DNA of 64,000 nt from Sanguinoderma infundibulare (Eukaryota; Basidiomycota; Agaricomycetes; Polyporales; Polyporaceae): NCBI GenBank assembly GCA_032821775.1, contig JAVLRN010000010.1, positions 620,001 through 684,000 of the forward strand. The letters run 5' to 3'. The position numbers were made by a program, and so were the translations under genes. The notes beneath the pieces were generated by a model. It was not told the DNA's origin. It ran no database searches and was given only the letters and a program-made list of their open reading frames with translations. This document shows, one piece after another, positions 11,740 through 23,465 of this stretch. Every line of letters starts with the position of its first letter. The first letter of the stretch is position 1.

Positions 11740-14720
11740 CTACGCTGTCGACACTCCAGCGATTGCGTACAGAGCCGCACGGTCTTCGCTCCCGTCCGCC
11801 AGACCACGGAAGAACCCGTCCTTCCTCTTCAACAGAATACTTGGCCCATCGTACTCAACCTACAACGAAGCATGTCAGGGCTTACTTGTAGCATAAAAGA
11901 GGGGGGAAATCCCACAATTCTACCCGCGTCCAATACCATCTAAGTGATTACCTCCCATAAGGACTTCTTGATTAAATACAGAGTGTGAAAGAAGACTCAC
12001 AATCTTGTCAGCATCCATGGTGCTCTGGAGGCGGTGAGCGATCGTGAGGACGGTCACGTCCCGGCCCAGTTCTTCTCGCAAGGACCTCTGAATGATAGCG
12101 TCTGTTTCGTAATCTGCGACTCTGTCAGTACCGTCATTCACCTGTGCATTCTCCTACTTACCAATGGCAGACGTAGCTACGAAATAATCCGCATAAGCAC
12201 CTGGGGACAACATGCAGAAACGACAAGCGTCTACCTTCGTCGAGAATGAGCAACTTGCTCCTGCGAACGATCGCGCGCGAGCGCGATGATCTGACGCTGG
12301 CCAGCGGACAGGTTGCTGCCTCCTCCAGATACCTCGGAATCGAGCGTGATCCGTGCACTGTCGCTCTCCTCCTGCAAGGAGAACAGGCCGGCAGAGCGCA
12401 ACGCGTCGTTGAGGGTCGCGTCGTCGTGTTGCCCGAAAGGTTTTGACGAAGGGTACCACTGAGCAGCTCGGGCTAACAGAATGATAAGGCTAGGAGACTA
12501 CTCAAGCCACGTCAAACATACCATTTGCGGAATGATCGTAATGCTTGATCGGAGGGCATCAAAGTTGACGGTCTCAGTGGGGAGGCCGTCATAGTACACC
12601 TTTCCCTCTGTAGCAATACACCGTAGCAAGGACAACGTCAAAGAGCTCTAGATCAAGTCGTCAGTATCTGTGTTAGTGCCCACAGATGCGTACGGCACAC
12701 CTTTCCGCTGCCCGTGCGACCGACTTTTCGTAACGGGTCAGTACGTCTGTGTGGACATCGTTGAGGTACAAGGACGACGTACCGATCCCGACACGTTCTC
12801 CAGACTTTACTTCGAATGATAGGTCATGGAGTACTTTGGGTCCGTCCTGTTACCAAGTCAGCGTCCGTCCAAAAGCCCGGCAGATATTCTGAGAGATGCC
12901 AGCGAGTAGCGCGCCGACAACTTCTCGACTTGTAAGTCACCGCTCGCAGGCCAATACGCAAGGGGTATTCCAGCCTTGGTTGGCTTCGGCTCCTCTTAGA
13001 TGGTCATATACTGCTGGATTCGTTCCAGGCTGTTCGCTGGACACATAACAGGCGTAAACTCAGATCATAGCCTGCCACTTGGAAGTGGCGGTTGGATGAG
13101 ACGTACCCACGACCTGGAAGTCGTTGAACAGCCTAAGCCACTGAAGGATGACACCGCTGAACCCGACTATATAAGAACAAGACCACTGTCAGCGGCGGGT
13201 CTTATCCAGGCCAGATTGAGGGCGCCAGATTACCAGTAGAGTTGGGGCGTAGAGGCGGAGGAGCTTACGGACCTGTTGGAGAAGCCTGTCCGTGCGGGGC
13301 TCCCGGACGACGCGCTAGCTAATTGATACATACGCGTAGTCGAGCGAGTTGGGAAGGTCAGCAGGGCTGACCTCGAGGGAGTTGAGGAGTGAGCAGGTTC
13401 CCGGGTCGGCCGGGAAGGCATTCTTGAGGTCGGAGGAGATGCGCTGGAGGTCTGGGGCGATCCGACCATCGGTTCCCAGAGCGACGACGAAGTCGGAAAT
13501 TGGTTGGGTAAGCGCGAGGTTGTGGCTCTGCACAGCGAAGCTACTTCAGAGGGGACTCCGTGCCGGCGAAATGGTGCGAAATGGTGACTTACGACGAGGA
13601 TGACGGTCCGTCCGCGGATCAAGTCACCCTTGAAGCACTTGTCGACGATCCAGCGTCCGGTGTGGACATACAGCGCGGCGAAGACCTGCACAGGATGTGA
13701 TCGAAATCAGCACATTCCTCTTCGTCAAGTAGGCGTGCGAGATACACACATCATCCAGTAGTAGGATCTCTGCCGATGAGTAGTCGGCGCGTGCTAGCGT
13801 GATGCGAGCCTGATTGCCAGGAAGTTCAGCGGGTGATCATGAAGTACCAAGCAGCTGACTTCATTACTTTTTGTCCTCCACTGTCAAAATGGCGCGAAAT
13901 CGATGGTTAGTACATGCATACACCTGGCGCAAAGCTGCGTCACGCACCTTAGGGTGATCTCCTTCTCGCCGACTTCAGTCTTGTCCCCAGCATCGAACAG
14001 CATAAGGTTGCGCTCGAGAGCACACTGCTTGATAACCTTGCCGTACCGTGCCTTGTCGTGCGGTGCTCCGAAGAGGATGTTGTCCTGTACGACTCAACGG
14101 TCAATGAGAGACCCTAATCAAATAAGGGCGGCTGAATCTTACCCGGATTGTCTCGTTCTGAATCATGACTCCTGCGCAGCGTACGCGACCCCTCCCTCCC
14201 GCAGAAGCGCGACAAAGGACGCCGGTCCCGCCAGGATTGCGTGCATCTCCCCTATCCACGAGGCCATCTATCAATCCACATTCCATAGCCTCCACCGCAC
14301 CTTAGAAAACGCACCCAAAAGCGCCATCAACAGCGACGTCTTCCCGGACCCGGTCGGACCCACAACCAAGGTTAATCTGCCCCTGAACAGGACCTCCCCG
14401 TCAACGTTCAGAACGAACTGGCGTTGGCTCCTCGCGCCAGGCGTGGCAGGAGTGGATGGCGACGAAGGCACCAGAGCGCTGTCATTTGCCCATGTGAACG
14501 TAGTCTGCTTGATGCCGATTGTGGCCCCTTGTGCGAGAACCTGGCCGGTAAAGTCCTCTCCAGTGGCAGAGCCTCGTTTCGCTTCTTCGTATTCGTCGAG
14601 GAGCTCTCTCTGGAAGAGAAGACATGACATCAAGGACGGCATGAAGGGGTTGAGGGGAGGCGCACGTCGTGTACACCCCGTGTTGGAACGTGGTCTATGC
14701 AAATCGGCGGTCAGCACGTA
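11740..14720 (-). pseudogene. Decayed ABCC (MRP/YCF1-type) ABC transporter: both nucleotide-binding domains, almost no membrane domains
   Basis: Reading leftward, there is a scrap of the end of TMD1 (about 14720-14700), then an acceptor and RELLDEYEEA, the linker into NBD1. NBD1 has Walker A GPTGSGKTSLL (about 14350), signature SGGQK/ARITLARA (split by an intron near 13860) and Walker B EILLLDD. After the linker only the last helix of TMD2 remains (GFSGVILQWLRLFNDFQ, about 13170), then LERIQQYMTI followed by an in-frame TAA near 13000 where family members continue with acidic residues. NBD2 keeps Walker A (GRTGSGK, about 12720), the signature LSAGQRQ and the H-loop IAHRLQSTMDADKI (about 12020). 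The C terminus runs to TAG at 11740. Some 1,800 bp of membrane-domain coding sequence is absent. I therefore call it a pseudogene; a soluble twin-NBD product would need bypass of the stop codon. Confidence 0.8.
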
Positions 14721-15502
14721 AATGTCGGTAACGGCGAGGTCATGCGGGTCGGGCGTTCGTGGCCGTCAAAGCATCGGAGAGCGGTTGAACGTTGATCAAC
14801 TTCGCGTCGACGAGATCAGCAGCGATTGATACCAAAGTGCTCGAGACCCACACGTCTTTCGTCCAAGCGGTGCTGGACAGTCTCGTCAAAATCGAGTTGC
14901 CCGTAGAAATGGACGAGGGTATGCACCGCAGCGTCATGGTTTCTGTGGTACTTAACGGGTTGTGAGCAATAAGTTAAAGCGTTTTCGGGCGGCGAAACGG
15001 AAGAGTTACTACCATTCATAGTAACGGAGAGTATGTCCCGCAGTTCTTTACCCCGGGAACTACGGCGAACTGTACTGTCGATGAGAGGCAGAAATTCACA
15101 AAAGTAGTTGGAGCGATGACATGCGCAGTACAGACACTTTTTCCCAGGGAACATGGAACAGATAACGGTGGAAAATACACGCACGTTCACGATATTTACC
15201 ACTCCTAACTTGAAGAACTGATAAATCACTCGAGCTTGTAAACATTAGAAGGAGAGACAGTGCTGTAGAAGGTGCGAACACTCGGTGAATTCGAGCAATA
15301 ATGCCGGCGCCTAAGGAAGCACAGGCGCAGGGCATTATGTAATGGAGCCAAATTGGTGCCCGAATATTGATCTCCTCCTCAGTTTCTTCTCCTTCTCCTC
15401 CACGCCCCAACGCTGAGGACACCGACCAGCCGTTCAAGCTGAGGAACTCCGTCGTTCGCCAAACACGGACAAAGCAGCTGCAAAAGAGCATCGATTACCA
15501 GA
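14721..15502. other. Intergenic region upstream of the cyclin-like gene
   Basis: No coding sequence with recognisable features. It holds the promoter and 5' UTR of the rightward cyclin-like gene. It is where TMD1 of the ABC relic would be expected, but no membrane-domain sequence was found beyond a few residues. Confidence 0.5.
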
Positions 15503-17877
15503 ATGACTTGCTATTTGGGCGAAGTTGAAGACATCGATGTCTCTGCTAGGCCGTCCTCGCCACCTTTGTCATCTCCTTTGGTCGCCACTCCTCCTGACGT
15601 CCTCAACGAAGACGAGTTATCGTCTACGATGACGCTGGAGACATGCTACGAGGAAGAAAACGAATATGACGGGCAGTACTCCGGTTCTTCCTTCCTACAG
15701 ACCCTTGATCGCCGTTTGCTCGCGGTCCAACAAGAACGGATGCCCTCTTATAGCGGAACAGAATCTTTGTCACTTCGCAACGTTTTTGGTCGGCTTGTCT
15801 CTCCTGGCGCATCCAAGAGCTTGTCGCGGTCAACAACTAGTGCTAGACTTCGGGACGAACGGCTAGACACTCATCCTGACGCCCTTGGACTCTTCGACGG
15901 CACGTCTTTGGCAGATACCGGCGCATATACCCAGTCTTCCGTCCCAAGAAAGCGTCTTCTCCGTTCTTGTTCTCGCTCGCTGCGCCCTGGTGGTGCCGAC
16001 GGGTGTATTGGCCATCTTTCCGTTTCCTCGGCGACATACAAAAAACGAAAGCTCTCCGAGGCCAAGCCGCGCGTCCCTGGAAGAAGCTCTCTGAGACGAC
16101 GCACCGCCAACCAAATTGTTACAGGCTTGTCTGGAGCATTCAAGCTGCGCTATTCCAAAGGTCCCGGCAGCCTCCGCAGGGCTGAATCACTGCGGGCTGA
16201 ATCACTGCGGGCTGAGCTCCCTGCTACTGGAGCGGAGGAACGAGTTGTCTTGAACGAAGTGAGTGCTTTACTCTGTTTTCTTCACAATGCGGTATGCCCA
16301 TTCTCTTTGCGCAGGTTGTTGAGCCCCGACGTAGTCCCTTACCTTTGTCCAAGTTTTCGGAGCTATCAAGCGCCTTCCGCCCTGGGGAAGTTCCTCTCAT
16401 CGTTGGCTCGGCCACATCCCCGTACGGAGGGAATGTCCCAACAGAGCCAACCACCCCAACCTCGAACGATTTAGCGTCACCAACCCGCGTTCACTCTCCG
16501 ACCCTCGAGAACTTGCCCATCATCGCGCCCCCGCTCTTCGAGTTGATCCCGCGAGGTCCGCTTTCTCGAGAGGATGCTGCTGAGCGCCGAATCGCCGCGC
16601 TGCTTACACGGGAGAAGGCCGAGAGGGATGCCGAAGGCTTGCGACCGCATTCTCCCCCCGCCATGTCGCGGTCCGAGGACGAAGAGAAGCATTTCTGGGC
16701 GAGCGCGTCACGGTCTCCCAGCGATGAGTACGACACCGAAACGGACTCTAACGAGAATGCCTCCTCTATCCTCTCTCGCGGCGCTGTCAACTTTAATCGC
16801 GCTCTTATCTCTCACACGCCCATCGAGTCGAACGTCAAATCGCGTTTGCTGGAGGAAGTGATGAACTGGTTCCTCGAGGTAAGTTCGCGGTTTTCTCAAT
16901 TCCTCTCTCCAGCTGACTATATGCGCGCAGGTGATGCCCGAGGAAGACGACCACACAACATCCTACGCTCCCGGCGACCTCTTCGATCTCCTTTCGACCT
17001 CTGACGAGACACGCTTCCACGCAGGTTACCTATTTATGCGGTACTTTCACCTCCTCCGGGGCTCGGACGATCTTGAGCTTGGGGAGGCGCTAGAAACGGT
17101 CACGTGGGACCTTGCCGTCGCGTGTCTCGCGCTGAGCATAAAGGTGCGCGTAGATACCCGCCTTTGCGTGCACCCGACCCACGACTCATCGAAACCCGTA
17201 CTGTAGTTTCACCGTGATGTGCTCTTCCCGCTGGACGTCATCTACGCAGAAGAGTTTCTCCAGCTCGCGCCGCATGCAATGGAATTCGCCGAGCTTGAGA
17301 ACGCGCAGCGCGACGTTCTCGAAGCGGTCTCTTATTGTATCGGCAGCGCGACACCGGGGGCGTTCATGGAAGAAGTGTGGGACGCGCTTCCGACGCTCCG
17401 CGAGCTTGTTGGGTTCGACCGGGGGTGGGAATGTGCGCAAGACAAGGCGTGGGACCTGTTGTGCGATGCGTTGCAGCGTGCGTCTTTATTGTCTTCACAG
17501 ACACCCCAGTCCTCCTAATGTCCGCGGACTGACGTGTTTTGTGTTTGCCGATGTATCAGAGCAGGATTTGCTGCGGTTCCCTGTGTCGGTCCTCACTGCG
17601 GTGGGGATCATGGAGGGTGTGCTTGACGTGCTCGTCAAACGGTACAAGTCGACCGGGAAGGACCGACGCGGGAAGCCTTGCAAGCGTGATCCGGGTTCGT
17701 TGAAGAAGGCTGCCATGAAGTCTTCTCGAGGCGTGAGGATGGACATCCAAGATGTGTTGCACGTGTCGGACGTAAGTGGACCAGGAGGCATCTCGCGCTA
17801 TTGTGTTCTCGAGTTAATTTACTTGATAGGGAGAGCTTCTCGCATGCGAAAAGTGGCTCGGATTAGGCGTCGATTGA
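15503..17877 (+). CDS. Cyclin-fold protein with a long disordered N-terminal region
   Basis: The first two exons (15503-16259 and about 16316-16878) encode roughly 440 residues rich in Ser, Pro and Arg, with basic patches (SYKKRK-like, RSSLRRR) suited to nuclear import and phosphorylation. A short direct repeat (RAESLRAESLRAEL) occurs near 16185-16215. The following exons (about 16931-17143, 17205-17480, 17562-17772) form an all-helical cyclin-box-like domain: ETRFHAGYLFMRYFHLL, TWDLAVACLALSIKFHRDVLFPL and LENAQRDVLEAVSYCIGSATPGAFMEEVW. The last exon GELLACEKWLGLGVD ends in TGA at 17875-17877. The alternation of helices and the FHRD motif match fungal cyclin-like proteins; partner kinase and role are unknown. 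Five introns, all GT-AG. Confidence 0.65.
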
Positions 17878-18769
17878 AGAAATGAAGCTAGTGAAGCCTA
17901 GCAACCATTGACATTGCACAATCGCTTTTGTCGGCTTGTGTCGGCAGATGTTTTCTTGTCACGGGAGTATTTGCATGTGAAGACCCCCTCGGGCATCCAG
18001 AGTAAAGCCCGGAGGTGTGTACTATATTTGCAGACGTTCTAGGACATCGAGAGGGTGAAATGGATTGTCAGAACCATGTCTACTCCATTTGTAGTCACAA
18101 TGACGCGGGCAATCCGATATCGCCGAACTTGAAGAGGGTCGCGGCAGGCACTTCCGTTTCCCCCGTTCGCTTGCCCGTGCGGTCCGATAACTTAGGCTCG
18201 TTAGGACCCCCGTCCTGCCGCACTCGAGGTACACAAACGTCTGAAACACTCCTGCCCTCTTCTATTCGAAGCCTGTCGTGAACCGCCTCAACACGGTGCC
18301 TTACAGGCGCCGCCTTGAGTCGTGTCGTGTCGTGCATCGAGAGGGTTAGGCACTGATTAGGCAGGGCGCCCCGCGGACTGCAGAGCGAAAAAAAAACCAT
18401 TGACGAACGTGATCACCCGACAAATTTGGAAATGCGTTGCGACGCCGGACGCCGGGCGCGCACGCATGCGGAGATGCATCATGAGAGCACCCACAGCTGG
18501 AGGGGAGTCATTTCCCCAAACTCTCATCTTACTCAGCAATACCTATTGTCCTGGACCCTCGCCGGGCCTCATGTTCTGTGATATACCCGACGTTATATAT
18601 GACGGGCTCGCCGCCCAAGTGACACTATTCCACCTCGCGCTACGGTCTGTCTTTTCGCTGCTGACACGTCGCAGGCCTGTTCGTTCGCTTTTCTTTTCGC
18701 CGAACGCCCTGCTCGAGCTATAGGTCCGCGCTGGATCGCGTCAAGACACACAGACTTGGTTGACTGTAT
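17878..18769. other. Intergenic region between the cyclin-like and MFS genes
   Basis: About 890 bp with stop codons in all frames and no recognisable domain. It should contain the cyclin-like gene's 3' UTR and the MFS promoter. Nothing further seen. Confidence 0.5.
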
Positions 18770-20673
18770 ATGGCCATGACGAACCCTGGGAACGTCGCGG
18801 GAAAGCGGGATCCGGAGAAGGCGAAAGAGCCAATGACGATTGTGGGTCCAGCTGTCGCGGACTCTCGGGATTCGGACTTGCCGCCAGCGTCGCCAGAGGC
18901 CAAGCCCGAGCTCGAGTACGTGCCGGACGGAGGGAGGGAGGCGTGGACGGTGGTGATGGGGTCTTGCTTGGCGCTCTTCTCGTCTTCGGGCATGATCAAC
19001 GCCTACGTGAGTGCCTTGCGCATCGTGCTGTTTTGGTTTGACGATTGTGGTACTCAACGCTGGTTGGTTTTTCTTTTATTTGCAGGGGACGTTCCAGACC
19101 TATTATGAGACCGAGCTCTTGCCTTCGTCTTCGTCCTCGACGATATCCCTCATCGGGTCGGTCCAAGTCGCCCTGCTTTACTTCCTCGGGACGTTTATAG
19201 GCAGGATATTTGATGCCTATGGCACGTCGGTGGGTATCTTCTGCTGCACACGCATGATATGTGCTTCACAGTTGACACAAAAAACTCCAGGTTGTCATAC
19301 CGTTAGGCTCCGTCATCACCGTGGTTTCGTTGATGATGCTCTCCCTTGCGCAGGAAGACCAAGTGTACCAGGTCTTCTTGTCTCACGGCGTCCTCTTCGG
19401 GATTGGTATCGCGCTGCTGTTCGTCTTTTACCTCTGTTAACTTGCATTTTGGCGAATGGCTGTTGACGGCCTCGTACACAGGTTCAACCCTGCCGTCGCC
19501 GTTATTGGACACTGGTTCCGGCACAGGCGGGCAGTCGCCATCGGGGTCACAACCGGGGGCAGCGCGACCGGGGGAGTCCTCTTCCCGATCATCCTCGAAA
19601 AGCTCATCCCAGTCGTCGGCTTCGGGTGGGCTGTCCGCATCATCGCGTTCATCATGATGGGCTGCCTCACGATCTCCTGCCTGACGATCCGCACCCGTCT
19701 CCCGCTGTCTGGTCATATTTCGCTGCGGACAGCGATCGACCTAGGGGGTTTCAAGGATCCGCGGTACGCGCTCACGACGATCGCCAGTTTCCTGTGAGTG
19801 TCATGTCGTAGGATGTAGTCGATCTCGTTCAGCCGAGCTGATGGGGTGCTGTACCTTGCAGGCTCTTCTACGCGTTCTTCATCCCGTACTTCTACATCCA
19901 GATCTACGCAAACTTCCGGGGCATCGACCCGAATATTGCCAACTACGTGCTTGTCATCGTCAACGCGATGAACATCCCTTCTCGGGTCCTTCCCGCTTTC
20001 ATAGCGGATAGATACGGAACGTGAGTCGCTCCCCAGTTCATTAGTTCCTTAACAATGTCGAGAGGCACGCGCTCACTCATCGGCAGACTCAACGTGTTCG
20101 TGCCCACGACCGGGATCTGCTCCATCTTGATACTGGGTCTCTGGCTCCCATCTCGCAGCAACGCTTCGATCATCGCGTTCGCAGCGCTACATGGACTGTT
20201 CTCTGGTGAGGAATTCCGGTTGGGAGGTTTGTCTTGCGGATCGCTTACCTAGGTTTGCGCGGAACAGGCGCTTTCGTCTCACTGTTGCCAACGTATATCG
20301 CTACCATCACTCCGCGGGAAAGCTACGGTGCTCGATTAGGTACGTGTCATGGCTTCTCGCTACCCATATACGGACCCAACGTATGCCTCTCCTAGGTTCG
20401 GTGTACATGGTCGTCGCAGTGGCCTCCCTCATTGGCGCGCCAACTGGCGGGGCCATCCTGAAGGTCATCGACGAAAGCCACTTCACCAAGCTCATCATCT
20501 TCGATGGGGTCATGATGGCCGCCGGGACGGTCACTCTCGCTATGGCGGGAATGGCAGGCTTACCACGGTTCCGACGGATGTTCACCCGAAAGCAGGCGTT
20601 GGACTTTGACGACAGGTCGGGCCTCTCGACGCCTGACGTCGAGAGCGGCCCCAGGTCAGACACAAAAGAGTGA
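18770..20673 (+). CDS. MFS transporter, monocarboxylate-porter (MCT/MCH) family
   Basis: Predicted plasma-membrane transporter of about 450 residues. The start MAMTNPGN at 18770 opens a polar cytosolic tail ending in PDGGREAWTVVMGSC, the characteristic entry into helix 1 of fungal monocarboxylate-type MFS proteins (PDGGWGW in many). GTFQTYYETELL follows an intron, then SLIGSVQVALLYFLGTFIGRIFDAYG (helix 2 and the loop 2-3 motif). VIGHWFRHRRAVAIGVTTGGSATGG (about 19500-19572) is the family's loop 4-5 signature. Helices 7-12 follow, with RVLPAFIADRYG and a final YMVVAVASLIGAPTGGAIL. It ends in an acidic tail, TGA at 20671-20673. Seven or more short introns. The substrate cannot be read; relatives carry monocarboxylates or riboflavin. 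It is convergent with the decarboxylase gene. Confidence 0.88.
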
Positions 20674-21352
20674 CGTTTTACGACTCATGATTCTTACACT
20701 GCATGATTATGCCCCACTGTCCTGCCGTTTTTACTTGGGGTATGGGCTTTTACAGTACTCAATTTCGTTCATAGACAATACGTTCTACATAGATACGCAT
20801 TACTCACGCACTGGCATACTTACGCATGTACCTATTACTGTATTCTCAAGCGCAACCTTCTTTACAGATGTACAACAACCATCCCGTCACCGTCGTCATC
20901 CCATTTTGGCTGAATGCAATACATACTACTACAGAATGCCGTTTACAGCTCCCCTTTTCTCCCGGCAGCATGCATCATTGGTTCTGTGCACCTTGCAACG
21001 CCCACGCAACAACCTTGCCACCGGCCGAGAAGCAAGCCAATGATCGTCTGGTACAGTGTCATACTACAAGGTTTCCCCATACGCGACTGGTAATCGGCGA
21101 ACGGCACGAAGAAGGTTCGTATCCTGCCGAGACGTTAGACACAACACGGCTGCCGCAGTAATCGCCTATCGCGTTGATTAATGACCTGACAGCCTGCCTT
21201 GCGGAAGGTTTGAGTGTTGTGCATTCAGGACAAGTCCCTCCAAGTTTCGATGCCACCACAGCGTCCAGAGCGTCCGTTTCCTATAGATCCAGAACTACAA
21301 CGCGCAGCGAATGATAACTTATAAAGAGGCTTGTCCCGCTATACGAGTCCGC
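20674..21352. other. Convergent intergenic region (MFS and decarboxylase 3' ends)
   Basis: AT-richer sequence between two tail-to-tail genes. It should hold both 3' UTRs and polyadenylation sites. No gene is seen; open frames here lack family features. Confidence 0.5.
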
Positions 21353-23465
21353 CTAGAGTCCTCTGCACTCGAAACCCTGCACAACCGCCCTCGCGCTCGT
21401 CCTGATGAGCTCCCACGCCTGATCGATGTGTGCCAGCTCCGTCCTCTGCGCCCCGATGGCGAACCGCAGGCAGACCACGCCGTTCAGCACGGTCTGCGTG
21501 ACGTAGATTTTGTCGCTGTTGTCCATGAGCCGCGCGTACAACGCGCGGTTGAGGTCGTTCGCCACCGCCTCCGAGTCGTTCTTCGCGGACGAAGGGGGCT
21601 TGAGGCGGAAGACGGAGAGCGCGAGCGAGGGCGTCGTCACGAGCTCGAACTCGGCCGACTCCTGAATGAGCGCGGCGAAGTGCTTATTCTGCTCTATGCC
21701 CTGAAAGTATTATGACGTGTAAGTTTCGAGGTTTTTTGTGGTTGGTAGGGCGTGCATGAGAGGGGTTTACCTTACGGATGTGGGCCCGGAAGCCCTCGAC
21801 ACCGTAGCTGCGGAGAACGAACCAGACCTTGAGAGAACGGAAGCGGCGGCCGAGTCCAAGGTGCCAGTTGCGGTAGTCGACGACGAGACCTGTAATCGTT
21901 GGAGCGAACAGCGTAAGCGATCACAGCTCACCAACGGAACGAGCGACCAAGAGCCCAACATACCAGCGTCGTGCTGCTTCGTCCGCAAGAACTCGGGGGT
22001 GACGTCGAGCGCATCCGTCAGGTAGCTTCGGTCTGTCACCCAGAGCGCCGAGGCGTCGAAGTTGACGAGGCCCCACTGCCGACAATATTAATGAACATAG
22101 GCCACAAAAAGTCAAGAGGCACCGGCCAACCTTGTGGAAGTTCGTCGCGAACGAGTGCGCATACTTATTGATCGCGTCCAGCTTCCCGACCGAGCGGAAC
22201 TCGGGGCACGCAAAAGCAACGCCGGCCCACGCGGCATCGACGTGTAACCAGATCGACGGGTGATTTTGCACTATAAATAGCTTGGATTCAGCAGCCTCAC
22301 AATAACGAGAAACGAAACCGTGACACTCACAAACTTCGCCAATTTCATCCAGTCGGTCAATAGCGCCAGAGCTGGTCGTGCCAACTGTACCAACTGCGAC
22401 CCCGAGGTTTGTCAGTCCCGTTCTTGGTCACATGGGGTATCAAATAAGTGGAAGTGCAACTCACAGACGATGAACGGTCGTTTCCCTCGCGCGAGGCCGG
22501 CCTCCAGGGCCTCCTTCAACGCGCTGCCGCGCAGCGCGAACTCGTCCTCCGGCTTCACCTCCAGCGCGCACACCTCCAGTCCGAGGATCAGTCCAGCCTT
22601 CATCCCCAGCGAGTGCGTCTGGGACGTTGTGTAGATCACGAGGTCCTCGAGCCTCGCGTCTGGGTTCATCTTCATATAGCGAGCACGCGCTGCGACGCAC
22701 ACAACCACCGCGCCCTCCGACGCCGTCGTCTGTCGAAGGCATAAGCGTTAGGACGCAAAATGCCGGACCAGGACGTTGCGGGGAGAACTTACCTGAATGA
22801 CGCCGCCGCCGACCTTCGACCTGCACAAGAAGTGGTCGCCCAGGCCGAACAGCTTCGCGGCCCAGTCCATGACGACTTGTTCGAGCTCAGTGCATGCCGG
22901 GCTGGCAAGCCACTGCGGTCGAAACAAAAAGGTGTCAGCCTCGTCGTCGTACCAAAGTGAGCGCGAAAAGGACCGACGTTGAAAGTAGGGTTCGCAACAC
23001 TCGACGAATAGAGGTCGCCGAGCAAGCCCTCGAACGTGTTCCCCGTCGGGAAGTAGGCGAAGAAGTTCGGGTGCTGCCAGTGTGTGATTCCTGTGAGGGA
23101 CGACTGTCAGCCCGCCGAAACCGAAACCGGAAGCCTTTCGCGCGCACTCGCCTGGCAAGATCAGCTGTTGGAAGTCATCAGCGATGGCGTCGAACTTCTC
23201 CCCGCGCTCGGGCGCGCTCTCTGCGATCACGTCAGAACGTATTCTGATTGTCGATGTAAGAGAGTGGCACGTACGAGGAAGCGACTCCAGGAGGTACCCT
23301 GGCTGGACTTGAGACACGACAGGGCGCTCGTGCATGGACGCGTAGTAGTCGCAGATCCTGTCGATTGCCTGGTAGCCAGCCTTGCGGAACCTGCGACGCA
23401 ACGCCACATTGAGTACGCTCCCACAAGAAGGGAAGCGTGAGTAAGACCTACGATTCGATATCCAT
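21353..23465 (-). CDS. Aromatic L-amino-acid decarboxylase (PLP-dependent, group II; possible tryptophan/tyrosine decarboxylase)
   Basis: Removes the carboxyl group from an aromatic amino acid to give an amine such as tryptamine or tyramine. The start ATG at 23465 sits in a textbook context (ACCACCATGG). The first exon is only 14 nt; splicing gives [24 protein letters not shown], the family N terminus. Further exons carry [13 protein letters not shown], the active-site region [14 protein letters not shown] ([10 protein letters not shown], about 22250), the PLP-lysine motif NFHK/WGLVNFD split by an intron at about 22130, and [23 protein letters not shown]. The C-terminal half holds [18 protein letters not shown] and ends ECRGL with TAG at 21353-21355. 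Size about 500 residues, normal. Polypore fungi are known to have tryptophan decarboxylases of this family; the substrate here is inferred, not shown. Confidence 0.9.
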
